A model generated the notes under the pieces. It worked only from the letters and a program-made list of their open reading frames with translations. It was not told the origin of the DNA and searched no databases. Of a stretch of 53,412 nt of DNA, positions 7,503 to 16,043 are shown in pieces. Position numbers and translations under genes: made by a program. Position 1 is the first letter of the stretch; every line of letters starts with the position of its first letter. This DNA comes from Thermoguttaceae bacterium. GTDB taxonomy: Bacteria; Planctomycetota; Planctomycetia; Pirellulales; Thermoguttaceae. Location of the stretch: the NCBI GenBank assembly GCA_017447745.1, contig JAFSMW010000121.1, positions 1-53,412 on the forward strand, given 5' to 3'.

Positions 7503-8264
7503 CTACCCCTGATCTTCTTCCAGCGTTTTGACAATATACTCCGCCAACGTTTGCGCCGCCTGAACAGAGTTCTTTTTGAGTTTGATTAAATCCACTGCGC
7601 GAGACGGTTTTTTGAACAACGCGCCTAATGCCGCGCCCCACTGTCCTGCGCCGGAATTCTGATTGAGAATATTTTCTATGTCCGGAGGGAGTTCTTCTTT
7701 CGCATCGTCTGAAATAATGCGTATACAGCGCAGTTCGACTCCGCAGTCCTGACAGACTTCCGCCACAGCGTCCGTTTCCATGTCGACCGCGTCCATACCG
7801 TACTTTTCATACAGCTCGGCTTTCTCGGACAGTTTCGCCACAACGTGGTCGGCAGTATACAACCCCCATTGTTTTTTATCGGTTGAAGAAGTCGACGCAT
7901 CGATTATATTGGTCGGCAGATAGTTCATCGGATAGACCGGGTCGAGAATCTGAAAGCGTTCCAGTTCAGGATTGAGCGCGCCGGCAAACCCGACGGAATA
8001 CGCCAGAATCGGACGTAGACGATTGAGAACCCGTCGGACGGACTTGGCGGCTTTTTTGCGTCCCGCCCCGGTCTGAACAACCACGACGCGCAACTCGCCC
8101 AGACGTCCAAATGTAAGCTGACAGCAACTCCAGTCCTCCTTATGCGATTTCTTGAGCATGGCTTCCAACGGCGCGGACTCTATACTCAACGCACAGAAAA
8201 AAACGACGTCTGTCTGCTCGTTGGGGTTCTTTTTCGGAATCGGTTGTAGTTCAGTAGTATTCAT
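7503..8264 (-). CDS. Nucleoside phosphorylase / MTA-SAH nucleosidase-like protein
   Basis: A 253-residue cytoplasmic protein of the nucleoside phosphorylase (PNP/UDP) superfamily. It has the GFAGAL motif after the first Rossmann-like half, the purine/ribose-binding VDMETDAVAEVC and the ISDDA segment carrying the catalytic Asp. It probably cleaves a purine nucleoside or a related compound such as methylthioadenosine or S-adenosylhomocysteine. Hopanoid-associated phosphorylases share this fold, so the substrate is open. The residues before VVFFCALSIE are a short non-family extension. A strong promoter ends 8 nt before the ATG. Confidence 0.75.
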   Translation of the reverse strand: MNTTELQPIPKKNPNEQTDVVFFCALSIESAPLEAMLKKSHKEDWSCCQLTFGRLGELRVVVVQTGAGRKKAAKSVRRVLNRLRPILAYSVGFAGALNPELERFQILDPVYPMNYLPTNIIDASTSSTDKKQWGLYTADHVVAKLSEKAELYEKYGMDAVDMETDAVAEVCQDCGVELRCIRIISDDAKEELPPDIENILNQNSGAGQWGAALGALFKKPSRAVDLIKLKKNSVQAAQTLAEYIVKTLEEDQG

Positions 8265-8272
8265 AATGAATT

Positions 8273-8300
8273 ATTATACCCGATTCCCAATTATTTGCAA
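8273..8300 (-). promoter_or_regulatory. Promoter of the nucleosidase-like gene, apparently leaderless
   Basis: On the minus strand TTGCAA (8300-8295), a 16-bp spacer and a perfect TATAAT (8278-8273). The ATG begins 8 nt further on, so the mRNA would have essentially no 5' leader. No ribosome site is present. Confidence 0.65.
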
Positions 8301-8380
8301 CGGCAATAAAACAACAGTCAGACGCTTTCGGATGCACGAAAAAATCTCTTGCAAAAATTGACAAGATGAGAACCGGGATC

Positions 8381-8428
8381 GCGTCCTGAAAGGACGCAAC
8401 TCTTGTAACCGTGGGCTTCAGCCCACGG
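8381..8428. repeat. Hairpin repeat, class II (inverted copy)
   Basis: Reverse complement of the element at 5197-5243, including the 20-bp CCGTGGG...CCCACGG palindrome and the GCGTCC/GGACGC stem. It lies in the gene-free stretch 8301-8782; from 8429 on I see only short GGGAC-type palindromes and A/T-rich DNA before the next gene. Confidence 0.75.
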
Positions 8429-8782
8429 AATAATCGCGATATCCTCCCCTTATCGCTTTAACCGCTTTTCGTCCCTTCGGGACTTTAGCGGACTTTCGTC
8501 TGCTGTCGCTATCGCGACATATAATCCCCGACATTTTTCCCTTTCAGAAACTATTAAACGCAGGAAAAATTTGTTTACACCAGACGCTTTTGGATAACAA
8601 GGCGTCAATTTAACAAAAAATCAGATTACTTATTGTCTCTTTTATCCTCTTTGTACAAAATACCTCTTCCCAAAAACGTAATAATATGTAATAATAGAAG
8701 AAAGATTTCTGTTATAACAGATTCAAAATGTTTGGATTGTTCATATACAATAAAACGTCAGCAATTAACCCCATTTAATATC

Positions 8783-9589
8783 ATGTCCGAAAACGACAAT
8801 CCCCAATACGACCCGTTTGCCGTGCCAGAAGGATACGACCCTAACGGCGCTGAAAAGCAGCAGCAAGAGGAGCAAGCTCTCCCGCCAGAAGAACCGTGGT
8901 ATAAGAAAAACCCCGCCATGACGAACTTTGTCGCCCTGGTAATTGCAATTATAGCGGTCGCGCTGTTTGTATATCTGCCGCAAGTTCTCCACAAATCAAC
9001 AGGCGCCGATTACCCTACAATCGGATATCCGTCTCCGGTTTTTCAAATCGAACCGCTTAGCGACAATGAGAATCTCAAACCGTTTACTTCATACAATCTG
9101 GTTGGTAAAACGACTTTGGTTAACATTTGGGGGCCGTGGTGCGGGTCTTGCCTGCAAGAGGCGCCACACTTGTCCGCTATAAATAAAGAGCTATCGAAGA
9201 ATCCCAATTTTCAGTATATCAGCGTCGCTTATCCGCCAGATTTGGCAACAGGATTTGAAAAGGAAAAAACCGTTGACGGCAAATTCGTTTTGAAAATCAA
9301 TCCGGATATCAAAGAGCAAAAAGATCTGTTTCGAAAGATGTCTGTTGACGCCGCGACTTCCGCCGGCTTTTCCGGAAAGGAGATTTACTGGGATCCCGAT
9401 GGAATTCTGGCAAACGCTCTGTTTCAGTCTTTTCCAGAAGGAAAGCAAAGGGGAATCGCGTTCCCAACTACGATTCTATTCGACAATCAAAAGGTAATCC
9501 GCGCCGTTTGGGTGGGATACACGCCCGGTTTGGAAAAGCAGATTGAAGAAAAAACCAAAGAGTTGCTCAACCAGACTTCGGAACAATAA
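8783..9589 (+). CDS. Membrane-anchored thioredoxin-like (TlpA/ResA-type) protein
   Basis: A 268-residue protein. An acidic, Gln-rich cytoplasmic segment (1-50) precedes one transmembrane helix (about 52-74) and a C-terminal thioredoxin-fold domain with the redox motif WCGSC. The domain probably faces the periplasm and reduces or exchanges disulfides on exported proteins or c-type cytochrome precursors. A long insert after the CxxC helix distinguishes it from plain TlpA. The start is the ATG at 8783; a longer frame would need a TTG codon at 8633 and an atypical N-terminus. No clear ribosome site is visible. Its 3' end overlaps that of the convergent lpxK by 23 bp. Confidence 0.75.
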   Translation: MSENDNPQYDPFAVPEGYDPNGAEKQQQEEQALPPEEPWYKKNPAMTNFVALVIAIIAVALFVYLPQVLHKSTGADYPTIGYPSPVFQIEPLSDNENLKPFTSYNLVGKTTLVNIWGPWCGSCLQEAPHLSAINKELSKNPNFQYISVAYPPDLATGFEKEKTVDGKFVLKINPDIKEQKDLFRKMSVDAATSAGFSGKEIYWDPDGILANALFQSFPEGKQRGIAFPTTILFDNQKVIRAVWVGYTPGLEKQIEEKTKELLNQTSEQ

Positions 9590-10628
9590 CGCTGTCAACC
9601 AGAGACCAAAATTCCGCCTCGCCGGACAGAAACGCCATGTCGATTTCGATTCCATAAACCGGAATCGGCGCCTGTAACAAGGCGGGAGACAGCTTCACAA
9701 AGTCTTTCATCGTACACACAACCGCGTCGGCTTTGACGTCTTCAGCCAGCGCGGTTATGTCTTTTTCGTCTGACGCACTGTATAAATGATGGTCTGGATA
9801 CGCTTTGAAGCCTGCGACGTTACAGTCGAGAGATTCGACCGTTTGACGAAAGCCGTCTGGATTCCCCAGCCCGCAAAACGCCATGACCCGTTTTCCTGTT
9901 ATTGTCGACAACGACTCCGTCTGACCGAACAAACGTCTTAAAACGCCCGGTCGATGACAGGCGCGAGCTAAAATCAGATTTCGATTGTAACTCAAGACGT
10001 GCTGTTCTATCTGTTCTAATTCGGATTCCGCTACCCGGTCAGCGCGAGTTATAACAACGCACTGCGCTCGACGCAAAGCGGAAAGCGATTCTCGCAAGAA
10101 GCCGCGCGGGCAGATGCAGTTGTATCCAAATGGATTGAGGGCGTCGATAAGAACGATGTCGAGCTGTCGAGCCAAACGCCGATGCTGAAAGCCGTCGTCG
10201 AGAACGATCAGCTGAGGTCGAGAGGATTCGTCCAAAGCGCACAGCGACGCGGCGGCTTGAGCGCGTTTGGGATTCTGAACGTAAACGCACTCCGGGATTC
10301 TTGTCGTGAGTTCTTTTCCCTCGTCGTTGAGTTCGCCCGGCTTGGCGTGATAGCCGCGGCTGATAATCGCCGTTTTAACGCCTCGGCTGACAGCGCGCTC
10401 AACGATGGCAGCCGTCAGCGGCGTCTTGCCGGTTCCGCCCATTGTAACGTTTCCGACGCTGACAACGGGAACGTCAACGCGAACCGCAGCGCCGGGAAAG
10501 AAATCGTACCAGCAATTTCGCAGCGCGACAGCAGGAGCGTACAGAGCTTCCAAAACCGTCAGACCAGCCCTTGCCGCCGACGCGGTTACACCTCGCGCTT
10601 CGCCAGAAACAATCTCTCGATAATCCAT
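9567..10628 (-). CDS. lpxK: Tetraacyldisaccharide 4'-kinase
   Basis: About 353 residues. LpxK phosphorylates the 4' position of the lipid A precursor at the cytoplasmic face of the inner membrane. Visible features are the VVSVGNVTMGGTGKTPL P-loop, SRGYHA and the LDDGFQHRRL segment that is diagnostic of the family. I chose the ATG at 10628 because a TATAAT box ends 7 nt upstream, which suggests a leaderless start; a frame to 10685 exists. Its presence implies a lipid A-containing outer membrane. The promoter faces away from that of lipA, 112 bp distant. Confidence 0.92.
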   Translation of the reverse strand: MDYREIVSGEARGVTASAARAGLTVLEALYAPAVALRNCWYDFFPGAAVRVDVPVVSVGNVTMGGTGKTPLTAAIVERAVSRGVKTAIISRGYHAKPGELNDEGKELTTRIPECVYVQNPKRAQAAASLCALDESSRPQLIVLDDGFQHRRLARQLDIVLIDALNPFGYNCICPRGFLRESLSALRRAQCVVITRADRVAESELEQIEQHVLSYNRNLILARACHRPGVLRRLFGQTESLSTITGKRVMAFCGLGNPDGFRQTVESLDCNVAGFKAYPDHHLYSASDEKDITALAEDVKADAVVCTMKDFVKLSPALLQAPIPVYGIEIDMAFLSGEAEFWSLVDSVIVPKSG

Positions 10629-10635
10629 ATTGTCC

Positions 10636-10663
10636 ATTATACCGTACATTCCCAAAATTGGAA
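10636..10663 (-). promoter_or_regulatory. Candidate leaderless promoter of lpxK
   Basis: Minus-strand TATAAT (10641-10636) with a weak TTCCAA -35 box (10663-10658) at 16 bp. The ATG at 10628 follows after 7 nt. Confidence 0.45.
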
Positions 10664-10703
10664 GAGCAATCTGGAGACGTTTCAATTACGTCCTCAAAAC
10701 CTA

Positions 10704-10731
10704 TTGCACAAATTCTGGAATGCGGTATAAT
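10704..10731 (+). promoter_or_regulatory. Promoter of lipA, apparently leaderless
   Basis: TTGCAC (10704-10709), 16-bp spacer, TATAAT (10726-10731). The ATG lies at 10740, so the start of transcription would be at or within 2-3 nt of the start codon; no ribosome site is present. Confidence 0.65.
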
Positions 10732-10739
10732 CGTAGATT

Positions 10740-11636
10740 ATGAGTCATCGATTACCCCCCTGGTTGAAAATTCGTCTTACTCCCGGCAGCGGGCTGGATC
10801 AGGTTACCAGTCTTCTGTCAGAACTGAAACTGACAACAGTCTGCGACGGCGCGCATTGTCCTAACCGCGCGGAATGTTTCCAGAAAAAAACGGCGACGTT
10901 TATGATTCTCGGCGACCACTGCACGCGAAACTGTCGTTTCTGCGCCGTCGAACCGTTTCCGAGTCTGCCGATGGCGCCGGAGCCGGATGAACCGCAGCGC
11001 GTCGCTCAGGCGGCGGCGCGGCTGGGGCTGAAATACGTCGTCGTTACCAGCGTTACGCGAGACGACCTGCCCGACGGCGGCGCGAACCATTTCGCTCAAA
11101 CGATTCGGGAAATCAAGCGGCTTCTGCCCAACTCGGCGGTCGAAGTTCTCACTCCCGATTTCAAAGGGAACATCCCGGCTCTGCACGTCGTTCTGGAAGC
11201 GGGCTGCGAGGTCTTCAATCACAATATCGAAACGATCGCCCGGCTTTATCCAGACGTTCGACCGCAAGCGAACTACCAGCAAAGTCTGGACGTCCTTTCC
11301 GCCGCGGCTGACTGGATTAAAGCCAACAATCTGGTTGGAAAGCGATTCGTTAAAAGCGGGTTGATGGTTGGTCTGGGCGAATCGGACGACGAAGTTGTCA
11401 ACCTGATGAAAGACCTCAAACAGGCACAGGTGGACATCGTTACCATTGGTCAGTACCTCGCGCCAAGCAAAGAGCATTTTCCCATTGCGCGGTTTGTTGA
11501 ACCCGCTGTCTTCGACCGCTGGTCGGAAATCGGGAAAGAGATGGGGTTCAAGTCCGTCTTTGCCGGACCGTTTGTCAGAAGCTCGTATCACGCCGCGCTC
11601 ATAACAGAAATCGCCGGCGGAAAGCGTGCGAATTAG
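10740..11636 (+). CDS. lipA: Lipoyl synthase
   Basis: A 298-residue radical SAM enzyme that inserts two sulfurs into protein-bound octanoyl groups to make lipoyl cofactor. The auxiliary cluster motif (CDGAHCPNRAEC) and the radical SAM motif (CTRNCRFC) are both present, as is the C-terminal RSSYHA motif that ends typical LipA. The product serves GcvH, encoded about 4 kb away, and 2-oxoacid dehydrogenases. Length is normal. No lipB lies next to it. Confidence 0.96.
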   Translation: MSHRLPPWLKIRLTPGSGLDQVTSLLSELKLTTVCDGAHCPNRAECFQKKTATFMILGDHCTRNCRFCAVEPFPSLPMAPEPDEPQRVAQAAARLGLKYVVVTSVTRDDLPDGGANHFAQTIREIKRLLPNSAVEVLTPDFKGNIPALHVVLEAGCEVFNHNIETIARLYPDVRPQANYQQSLDVLSAAADWIKANNLVGKRFVKSGLMVGLGESDDEVVNLMKDLKQAQVDIVTIGQYLAPSKEHFPIARFVEPAVFDRWSEIGKEMGFKSVFAGPFVRSSYHAALITEIAGGKRAN

Positions 11637-11687
11637 TCGTCTGGCGGGTTGCAAGTAGATGAACGGCGGTAATGAAGCGAAAATATA

Positions 11688-11717
11688 GGCGAGCCACGGG
11701 TGTAAACCCGTGGGTGT
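11688..11717. repeat. Hairpin repeat, class III
   Basis: GGCGAGCC followed by CACGGGTGTAAACCCGTG. Related copies occur at 29390-29418 (inverted) and 47002-47031. The CGAAC...GTTTGCCGAAGGC tail at 11723-11756 is a further short repeat seen again near 22096 and 47040. Confidence 0.65.
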
Positions 11718-11808
11718 GAGCAAAGCGAACGAAATTACGCAGTTTGCCGAAGGCAACCCCTTTACCAGACCGTAAGAAGACAAGCTTAATTCACGCTTTG
11801 AATAATTG

Positions 11809-12816
11809 CTATTGCTTCTCGCCAGCGTTAGTTGGCTGCGGGACTTCTTTCTTCGGGACAAATCGAAACATTTCTTTTGGGGAATCCGGTTTAATTTCCC
11901 CTTTTTCCTGCAAACACTGACGAAGAATGGCGATCTTTTCCTGAGTTGAAAGTTCGTCATCGATCGGTTGCACTTCTGTCGATTTGAATAAAAAAACAGC
12001 CCAACGAATAATTGTATTATTTTTCAGCCAAATATCAAAGCACATTGGCTGGTAATTATAACGTTTGTCAATTTCAGAACTTTTGTGAACGTGAATCCCC
12101 ACAATTCCAAATTCGTTTTTGTACGGCGCCAGGTCGCTTGCAATTTTACATGCAATTTCAACCTGACTGTCGTTCCAGCAACTCCCGACAGGATTGGTCG
12201 GTAACGACGCTATCCCCGTAATGGCAATATAATTATCCAGATCAGATTTCTTAAAATAGACCGACGGCAGCCGGAATCCATCTTTATCGACCGGAACCAA
12301 GCCGCGTCCTCCCTTATCAAAATTGACGTTTACCATTGCTACAGGCTCAAAATACTCTATATCCAGAACAACGGTATTGGGAAACCTTCTCTTGGCGGAT
12401 TTCACCACTTTAACAATCGGAGAAAGGTTGAACGAATTGGCAACGTCTTCCAGCAAGGTTTTGTCGTCAAAAGGCTTTTCAAACAGATCAGGGTTGCTTT
12501 TTCGAACAAATTCCAGAACGTCCGCCCCCATCCAAACCCCTTGCGGAAGATTATATTCCACTTGCCACGATTGAGCGCTGTCAGAATAAAAATACGTTTT
12601 GTTGCACCAATACAAAGCGCCCATAACGAGCGCAGAAATCAACAAAAATGCGCCGCCAAAGCCCACGCCGGGAATAAAAAATCCCAGGAAGCGGGATAAC
12701 GATCCCTTGTTTTCTGCGGCGCTTGCGTCTTCTGTTGATTGTTGCGAATCCGTTTTTTTAGTATTCGCTTTTTTAGAAACAGTGGTTGAGTCGGATTTTG
12801 ATTTGCGTTTTGCCAT
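11809..12816 (-). CDS. FtsQ/DivIB-like bitopic membrane protein
   Basis: A 335-residue protein. A Lys/Ser-rich cytoplasmic tail (1-38) is followed by one transmembrane helix (about 45-70) and an extracytoplasmic region. The region around VVKVVKSAKRRFPNTVVLDIEYFEPVAMV looks like a POTRA domain followed by the FtsQ beta domain (VPVDKDGFRLP). FtsQ links septal components in cell division, but many planctomycetes lack the canonical FtsZ/peptidoglycan set, so the function here is open. It follows groES by 7 bp on the same strand and is probably cotranscribed. Identity as FtsQ-like is inference from architecture. Confidence 0.5.
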   Translation of the reverse strand: MAKRKSKSDSTTVSKKANTKKTDSQQSTEDASAAENKGSLSRFLGFFIPGVGFGGAFLLISALVMGALYWCNKTYFYSDSAQSWQVEYNLPQGVWMGADVLEFVRKSNPDLFEKPFDDKTLLEDVANSFNLSPIVKVVKSAKRRFPNTVVLDIEYFEPVAMVNVNFDKGGRGLVPVDKDGFRLPSVYFKKSDLDNYIAITGIASLPTNPVGSCWNDSQVEIACKIASDLAPYKNEFGIVGIHVHKSSEIDKRYNYQPMCFDIWLKNNTIIRWAVFLFKSTEVQPIDDELSTQEKIAILRQCLQEKGEIKPDSPKEMFRFVPKKEVPQPTNAGEKQ

Positions 12817-12823
12817 CTACAGA

Positions 12824-13108
12824 TTATTCCATAACCGCAATAATACCGTCTTCCGGTACAATCAGATAATCTTTTCCATCCAACTGAACTTCAATGGCGC
12901 GATACGGCTCGAACAGAACCCGATCGCCATCCCGAACCAGCATGGGCTTACGAGTCCCATTGGGCAGCAATCTACCGTCGCCTACCGCCAGAACCTTGCC
13001 TTCGTTGGGACGTTTCTGCGCCGAATCCGGTAAATAGATTCCATTTACCATCGTTTGTTTTTGAGTGCGTTTCAAAACAACGTTATCGCCTATTGGCACT
13101 AATGTCAT
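12824..13108 (-). CDS. groES: Co-chaperonin GroES
   Basis: A 94-residue subunit of the heptameric lid of the GroEL chaperonin. It starts with PIGDNVVLKRT, has the mobile-loop region (NGIYLPDSAQKRPNEGKV) and the GDRVLFEPY strand, and ends EDGIIAVME. Length is typical. No groEL is adjacent; the next gene is the FtsQ-like protein. An AAGGAG site lies 9 nt before the ATG. No CIRCE operator was found in the roughly 200-nt leader downstream of the 13313-13341 promoter. Confidence 0.93.
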   Translation of the reverse strand: MTLVPIGDNVVLKRTQKQTMVNGIYLPDSAQKRPNEGKVLAVGDGRLLPNGTRKPMLVRDGDRVLFEPYRAIEVQLDGKDYLIVPEDGIIAVME

Positions 13109-13312
13109 ATCTGAATACTCCTTGTGAAATGAGAACCGACTGACTTTTCAAAAAACGCTTTTTGATAAAATAAATACCAGCCTGTTCTGCCGTTTCAATT
13201 GTTTGAATCTGGAAAGAACTACTCCAGATCGTCGTTTGAAAAATGCGTTCCCTGTTATGTTCTGCTCTTATTAATACGACCCTTCTCAAACAAGCTTAAA
13301 AAACTAAAGTAT

Positions 13313-13341
13313 ATTAAAGCGTATTTTCCTGTTTTTGTCAA
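13313..13341 (-). promoter_or_regulatory. Promoter upstream of groES
   Basis: Minus-strand consensus TTGACA (13341-13336), 17-bp spacer, TTTAAT (13318-13313). It would give a leader of about 200 nt before groES. The rest of 13109-13502 shows no gene. Confidence 0.55.
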
Positions 13342-13411
13342 GGTTTCTCACGCCATAATTTCATAAAATGTTAATATAGACAAAAGAATATTTTGTTTAA
13401 TTTAACAATTT

Positions 13412-13447
13412 GGAGTTTTCAGATAATTCAGGAAAAGAGAAAACTCC
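13412..13447 (-). terminator. Hairpin downstream of the GTPase gene
   Basis: A 9-bp stem GGAGTTTTC / GAAAACTCC separated by 18 nt, lying 56 bp after the GTPase stop codon. No clean T-run follows, so termination is only a possibility. Confidence 0.3.
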
Positions 13448-13502
13448 TTGTCGAAATAATCGGGAAGTGAAATTTTGAGGAGACGTCAAATAAAAGTAAT
13501 TG

Positions 13503-15347
13503 TCATTGAACAACCTTCCTTCGACTCAATCCCGGCGCATTGAGCTGCTTTTTATCTTTCTGAATATCAATTATCAGCTGACGGATATTTGTTATGAACC
13601 GACGCGCCCGACGAATTTCATCCTGCTCGGTTTCAAAAGCCAAATCGGCATGAAAAGTTTTTGCCCACTGTTGAGACAGGTTTTGAAGGTATTTTTCGAC
13701 CCCGCGGCGACTGCGCCGTGAAAAGACGATCACCAAAAACCCCGTTCCCAGGACGAGCCAAATGAAAGTTACAATGTAAACGTATGTTGGATACAAAGCC
13801 GTCGAACGATAACTTACGGCAACGGGAACTGTTTGTCCGTCTTCGACAACGCGTTCAACGGTTGGATAAGACAGCGACAGATCGTTTATAAAACCTCTAT
13901 ATAAATAATCATAGAAGAAATTTTTAATAGGCAGCCACAGCAAAACAGCAATCCAGATCATCAGTATCGTCTCGTAAACGCCCCGGCGAAACCAGTGAGA
14001 ATTCTGTTTGGAAATCTCAGCAACCGCCTCGTCTAAATGAGTTTCCGTAGAAACCAGAAACTGTTCGCTGGCAAGATTGAACTGAGTGTTGCTTTGAGAG
14101 AAATCGCTCTCCGGCAAACCGGCGGATTCAATAGCGTTGCTGATAACGACCTGATTTTTTACTATTTCGTCTGCAGTCCAAATATTAACCGGGATGCCTT
14201 CAAACAGCGATTGCGACTGCTTTTCAGAAATCCAGGACTTGGCTTTTCTGGCGGCTTCGACGGTTCCCAGCACAGCCAGCTGAGTTACAGATCGAGCGCG
14301 GAAAACAAGCGTGCTGAGGAGCAAATTATCCAAACTGCCGTAAATTTGCAAAGCCAGCGAAAACGGACTCGTTCCCCATTGACGAACCGTTTCTGAACGA
14401 ATTCGGCGTTCCCATTGATGGCTGTCGTCTTTGAGGTCTTTGACCCGTTTTGCAATCAAGCGTTCGACAAACGTCTTGCGGAGATCTTGAATTTTGGATT
14501 CCAAATCGTCCAGCAGCGGCTGTTTGCTTGTTAACCTGTTGAGTACGTTTTGCAGAGCGTCCTCAGCAATATCGAGGAAATGGTATCGGCGAATTCCCGC
14601 AACGCCAATTCTCGGCAGCTGACAGGACAGCGTTTCAACCAGCTTCAAAAAATCGCCTTGCAAAGGACGTCCCGCCAGTTGATCTTCCAACGCTTTTTTA
14701 GAGTCTACAAAAAAGATATTGTCGACGTCTTTAAACTCTTTTTCCAGATCCTGCTTCCAATAAGAACGAATGTCCTCGTCGCGGTCAGCGTGAGTCTGAA
14801 CCCAGATCAGGCTCCCCCCTACGGAGGCGTTTTTCAGTTCCCTGGCAATGGCGTCGTTTTTGTACTTTTGCTGAGTTGTCAAATGTAAAATGACGTCGCA
14901 GTGCGGCAGAATGGCTCGAAGCGTTTCCAGATTCTCTTCTTCAGACGAGTCCGGGTCCGGGCAGTCGACCAGCATAATATTTTGCAGAATCGGACTGGTG
15001 CAATGAACAACGCTAACCCGTTCTTCCGGCAACCCGACCATTCTGGCTGAATATCCGTTTGAACAATACAGCGTCGCCTGCCGCGTCGTTGGACGAATCG
15101 GGGACGCCTTGGCTATCTCTGCGCCCAGCAAGGCGTTCACCAAAGAACTCTTGCCCACTCCAGTGCCGCCCAACAGAGCAACGACTATATTATCGTTGAA
15201 TCGCGCTTCCGCCTGAGAGAGAATATTCCGAACTCGACGCAAATACGGGACTGCATCCTGAGCCGGACGCCAAACAGGCGCATGTTCGCACAGGCCGTCT
15301 ACACGATTCAAAATGCCGTCAAACGACGCCAGGACTTCAAGAGACAT
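13503..15347 (-). CDS. Dynamin-like/YfjP-type membrane GTPase
   Basis: A 614-residue protein. The N-terminal GTPase domain has a clear P-loop (GGTGVGKSSLVN, residues 60-71), switch I TTRQ, VDCPDPD at the G3 position and THAD at the G4 position. The G3 motif lacks the usual DxxG glycine. After a helical middle region, two transmembrane segments occur near 455-475 and 515-540, then a short Lys/Arg-rich C-terminus. This layout recalls bacterial dynamin-like or YfjP-type GTPases that act on membranes. The exact role is unknown. It stands alone, 95 bp from gcvH. Confidence 0.7.
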   Translation of the reverse strand: MSLEVLASFDGILNRVDGLCEHAPVWRPAQDAVPYLRRVRNILSQAEARFNDNIVVALLGGTGVGKSSLVNALLGAEIAKASPIRPTTRQATLYCSNGYSARMVGLPEERVSVVHCTSPILQNIMLVDCPDPDSSEEENLETLRAILPHCDVILHLTTQQKYKNDAIARELKNASVGGSLIWVQTHADRDEDIRSYWKQDLEKEFKDVDNIFFVDSKKALEDQLAGRPLQGDFLKLVETLSCQLPRIGVAGIRRYHFLDIAEDALQNVLNRLTSKQPLLDDLESKIQDLRKTFVERLIAKRVKDLKDDSHQWERRIRSETVRQWGTSPFSLALQIYGSLDNLLLSTLVFRARSVTQLAVLGTVEAARKAKSWISEKQSQSLFEGIPVNIWTADEIVKNQVVISNAIESAGLPESDFSQSNTQFNLASEQFLVSTETHLDEAVAEISKQNSHWFRRGVYETILMIWIAVLLWLPIKNFFYDYLYRGFINDLSLSYPTVERVVEDGQTVPVAVSYRSTALYPTYVYIVTFIWLVLGTGFLVIVFSRRSRRGVEKYLQNLSQQWAKTFHADLAFETEQDEIRRARRFITNIRQLIIDIQKDKKQLNAPGLSRRKVVQ

Positions 15348-15442
15348 GGTATTGCCGATTCAACTTTGTAGCTCAGCGGAACGATCGATCAAACAATGCG
15401 TCTGACGATGACCGTTCCGCTCAACAGGATTAAACGTTAATT

Positions 15443-15835
15443 TTAGTGTTCTTCGTGACAGGTTGCACGATAGGTCGCTTCGTCCAGCAACGCGGACAAA
15501 GACGCTTCGTCTGAAACCTTGATCTTGCAAATCCAGCCGGCGCCGAACGGGTCGGAGGTCATCGGGTCGAGGCTGTTAGCCAGTTCCTCGTTGACTTCGA
15601 CAACTTCTCCCGTTGCCGGAGAATTGATTCCGGAAACTGCTTTGACGGACTCGATTTCGCCGCACTGTTCGCCAGCAGTAACAGCGTCGCCAACGGTCGG
15701 AAGGTCAATGAAAACGAGGTCGGTAAGCAGTTCCAACGCGTAATCGGTCAAGCCCATCGTTACGATAGTTGTACCATCGGAGTCTTTGGAAACGGAAGCC
15801 CATTCGTGGGTCGGCGTAAAAAGGAAATTGGACAT
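15443..15835 (-). CDS. gcvH: Glycine cleavage system H protein
   Basis: A 130-residue lipoyl carrier that shuttles the aminomethyl group among the P, T and L proteins. The lipoylated lysine is in IESVKAVSGINSP. It begins FLFTPTHEW and ends with the acidic ALLDEATY segment, all typical. It lies 208 bp downstream of gcvT on the same strand, separated by a hairpin repeat and a heptamer inverted repeat. No gcvP is in the window. LipA, which would make its cofactor, is encoded nearby. Confidence 0.95.
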   Translation of the reverse strand: MSNFLFTPTHEWASVSKDSDGTTIVTMGLTDYALELLTDLVFIDLPTVGDAVTAGEQCGEIESVKAVSGINSPATGEVVEVNEELANSLDPMTSDPFGAGWICKIKVSDEASLSALLDEATYRATCHEEH

Positions 15836-15864
15836 GGTGTGGTATTGGTGGTTAAATTTTAAAA

Positions 15865-15936
15865 CAGACGCTTTAGCGTTCTGCTAGAACCGCGTTAGCG
15901 GTTCAATATTAATAGCCGTGGGTTTTAACCCACGGA
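15865..15936. repeat. Dispersed hairpin repeat, class I
   Basis: GACGCTTTAGCGTTC, GAACCGCGTTAGCGGTTC and CCGTGGGTTTTAACCCACGG in succession: three hairpins separated by short fixed words, between gcvT and gcvH. Confidence 0.75.
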
Positions 15937-15943
15937 GTTAGTG

Positions 15944-16040
15944 GTAAGTGGTAAGTGGTTAGTTGCGAGTTGCGAGTTACGAGTTGCGAGAGGATTTTGT
16001 ATGCGCTTGCGTATTCTCGCAACTCGCTACTCGTCTCTCG
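15944..16040. repeat. Heptamer tandem tract forming an inverted repeat
   Basis: The first arm is a run of 7-bp units (GTGGTAA, GTGGTTA, then GTTGCGA and GTTACGA variants). The second arm (16015-16039) is its degenerate reverse complement. The loop contains ATGCGCTTGCGTAT. It directly follows the gcvT stop codon. Confidence 0.75.
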
Positions 16041-16043
16041 TGC

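Noticed and set aside
10818-11960. A 380-codon open frame on the minus strand
   Set aside because: It is antisense to lipA and runs into the FtsQ-like gene in another frame; no family motif.
13109-13312. CIRCE operator in the groES leader
   Set aside because: No TTAGCACTC/GAGTGCTAA inverted repeat is present.
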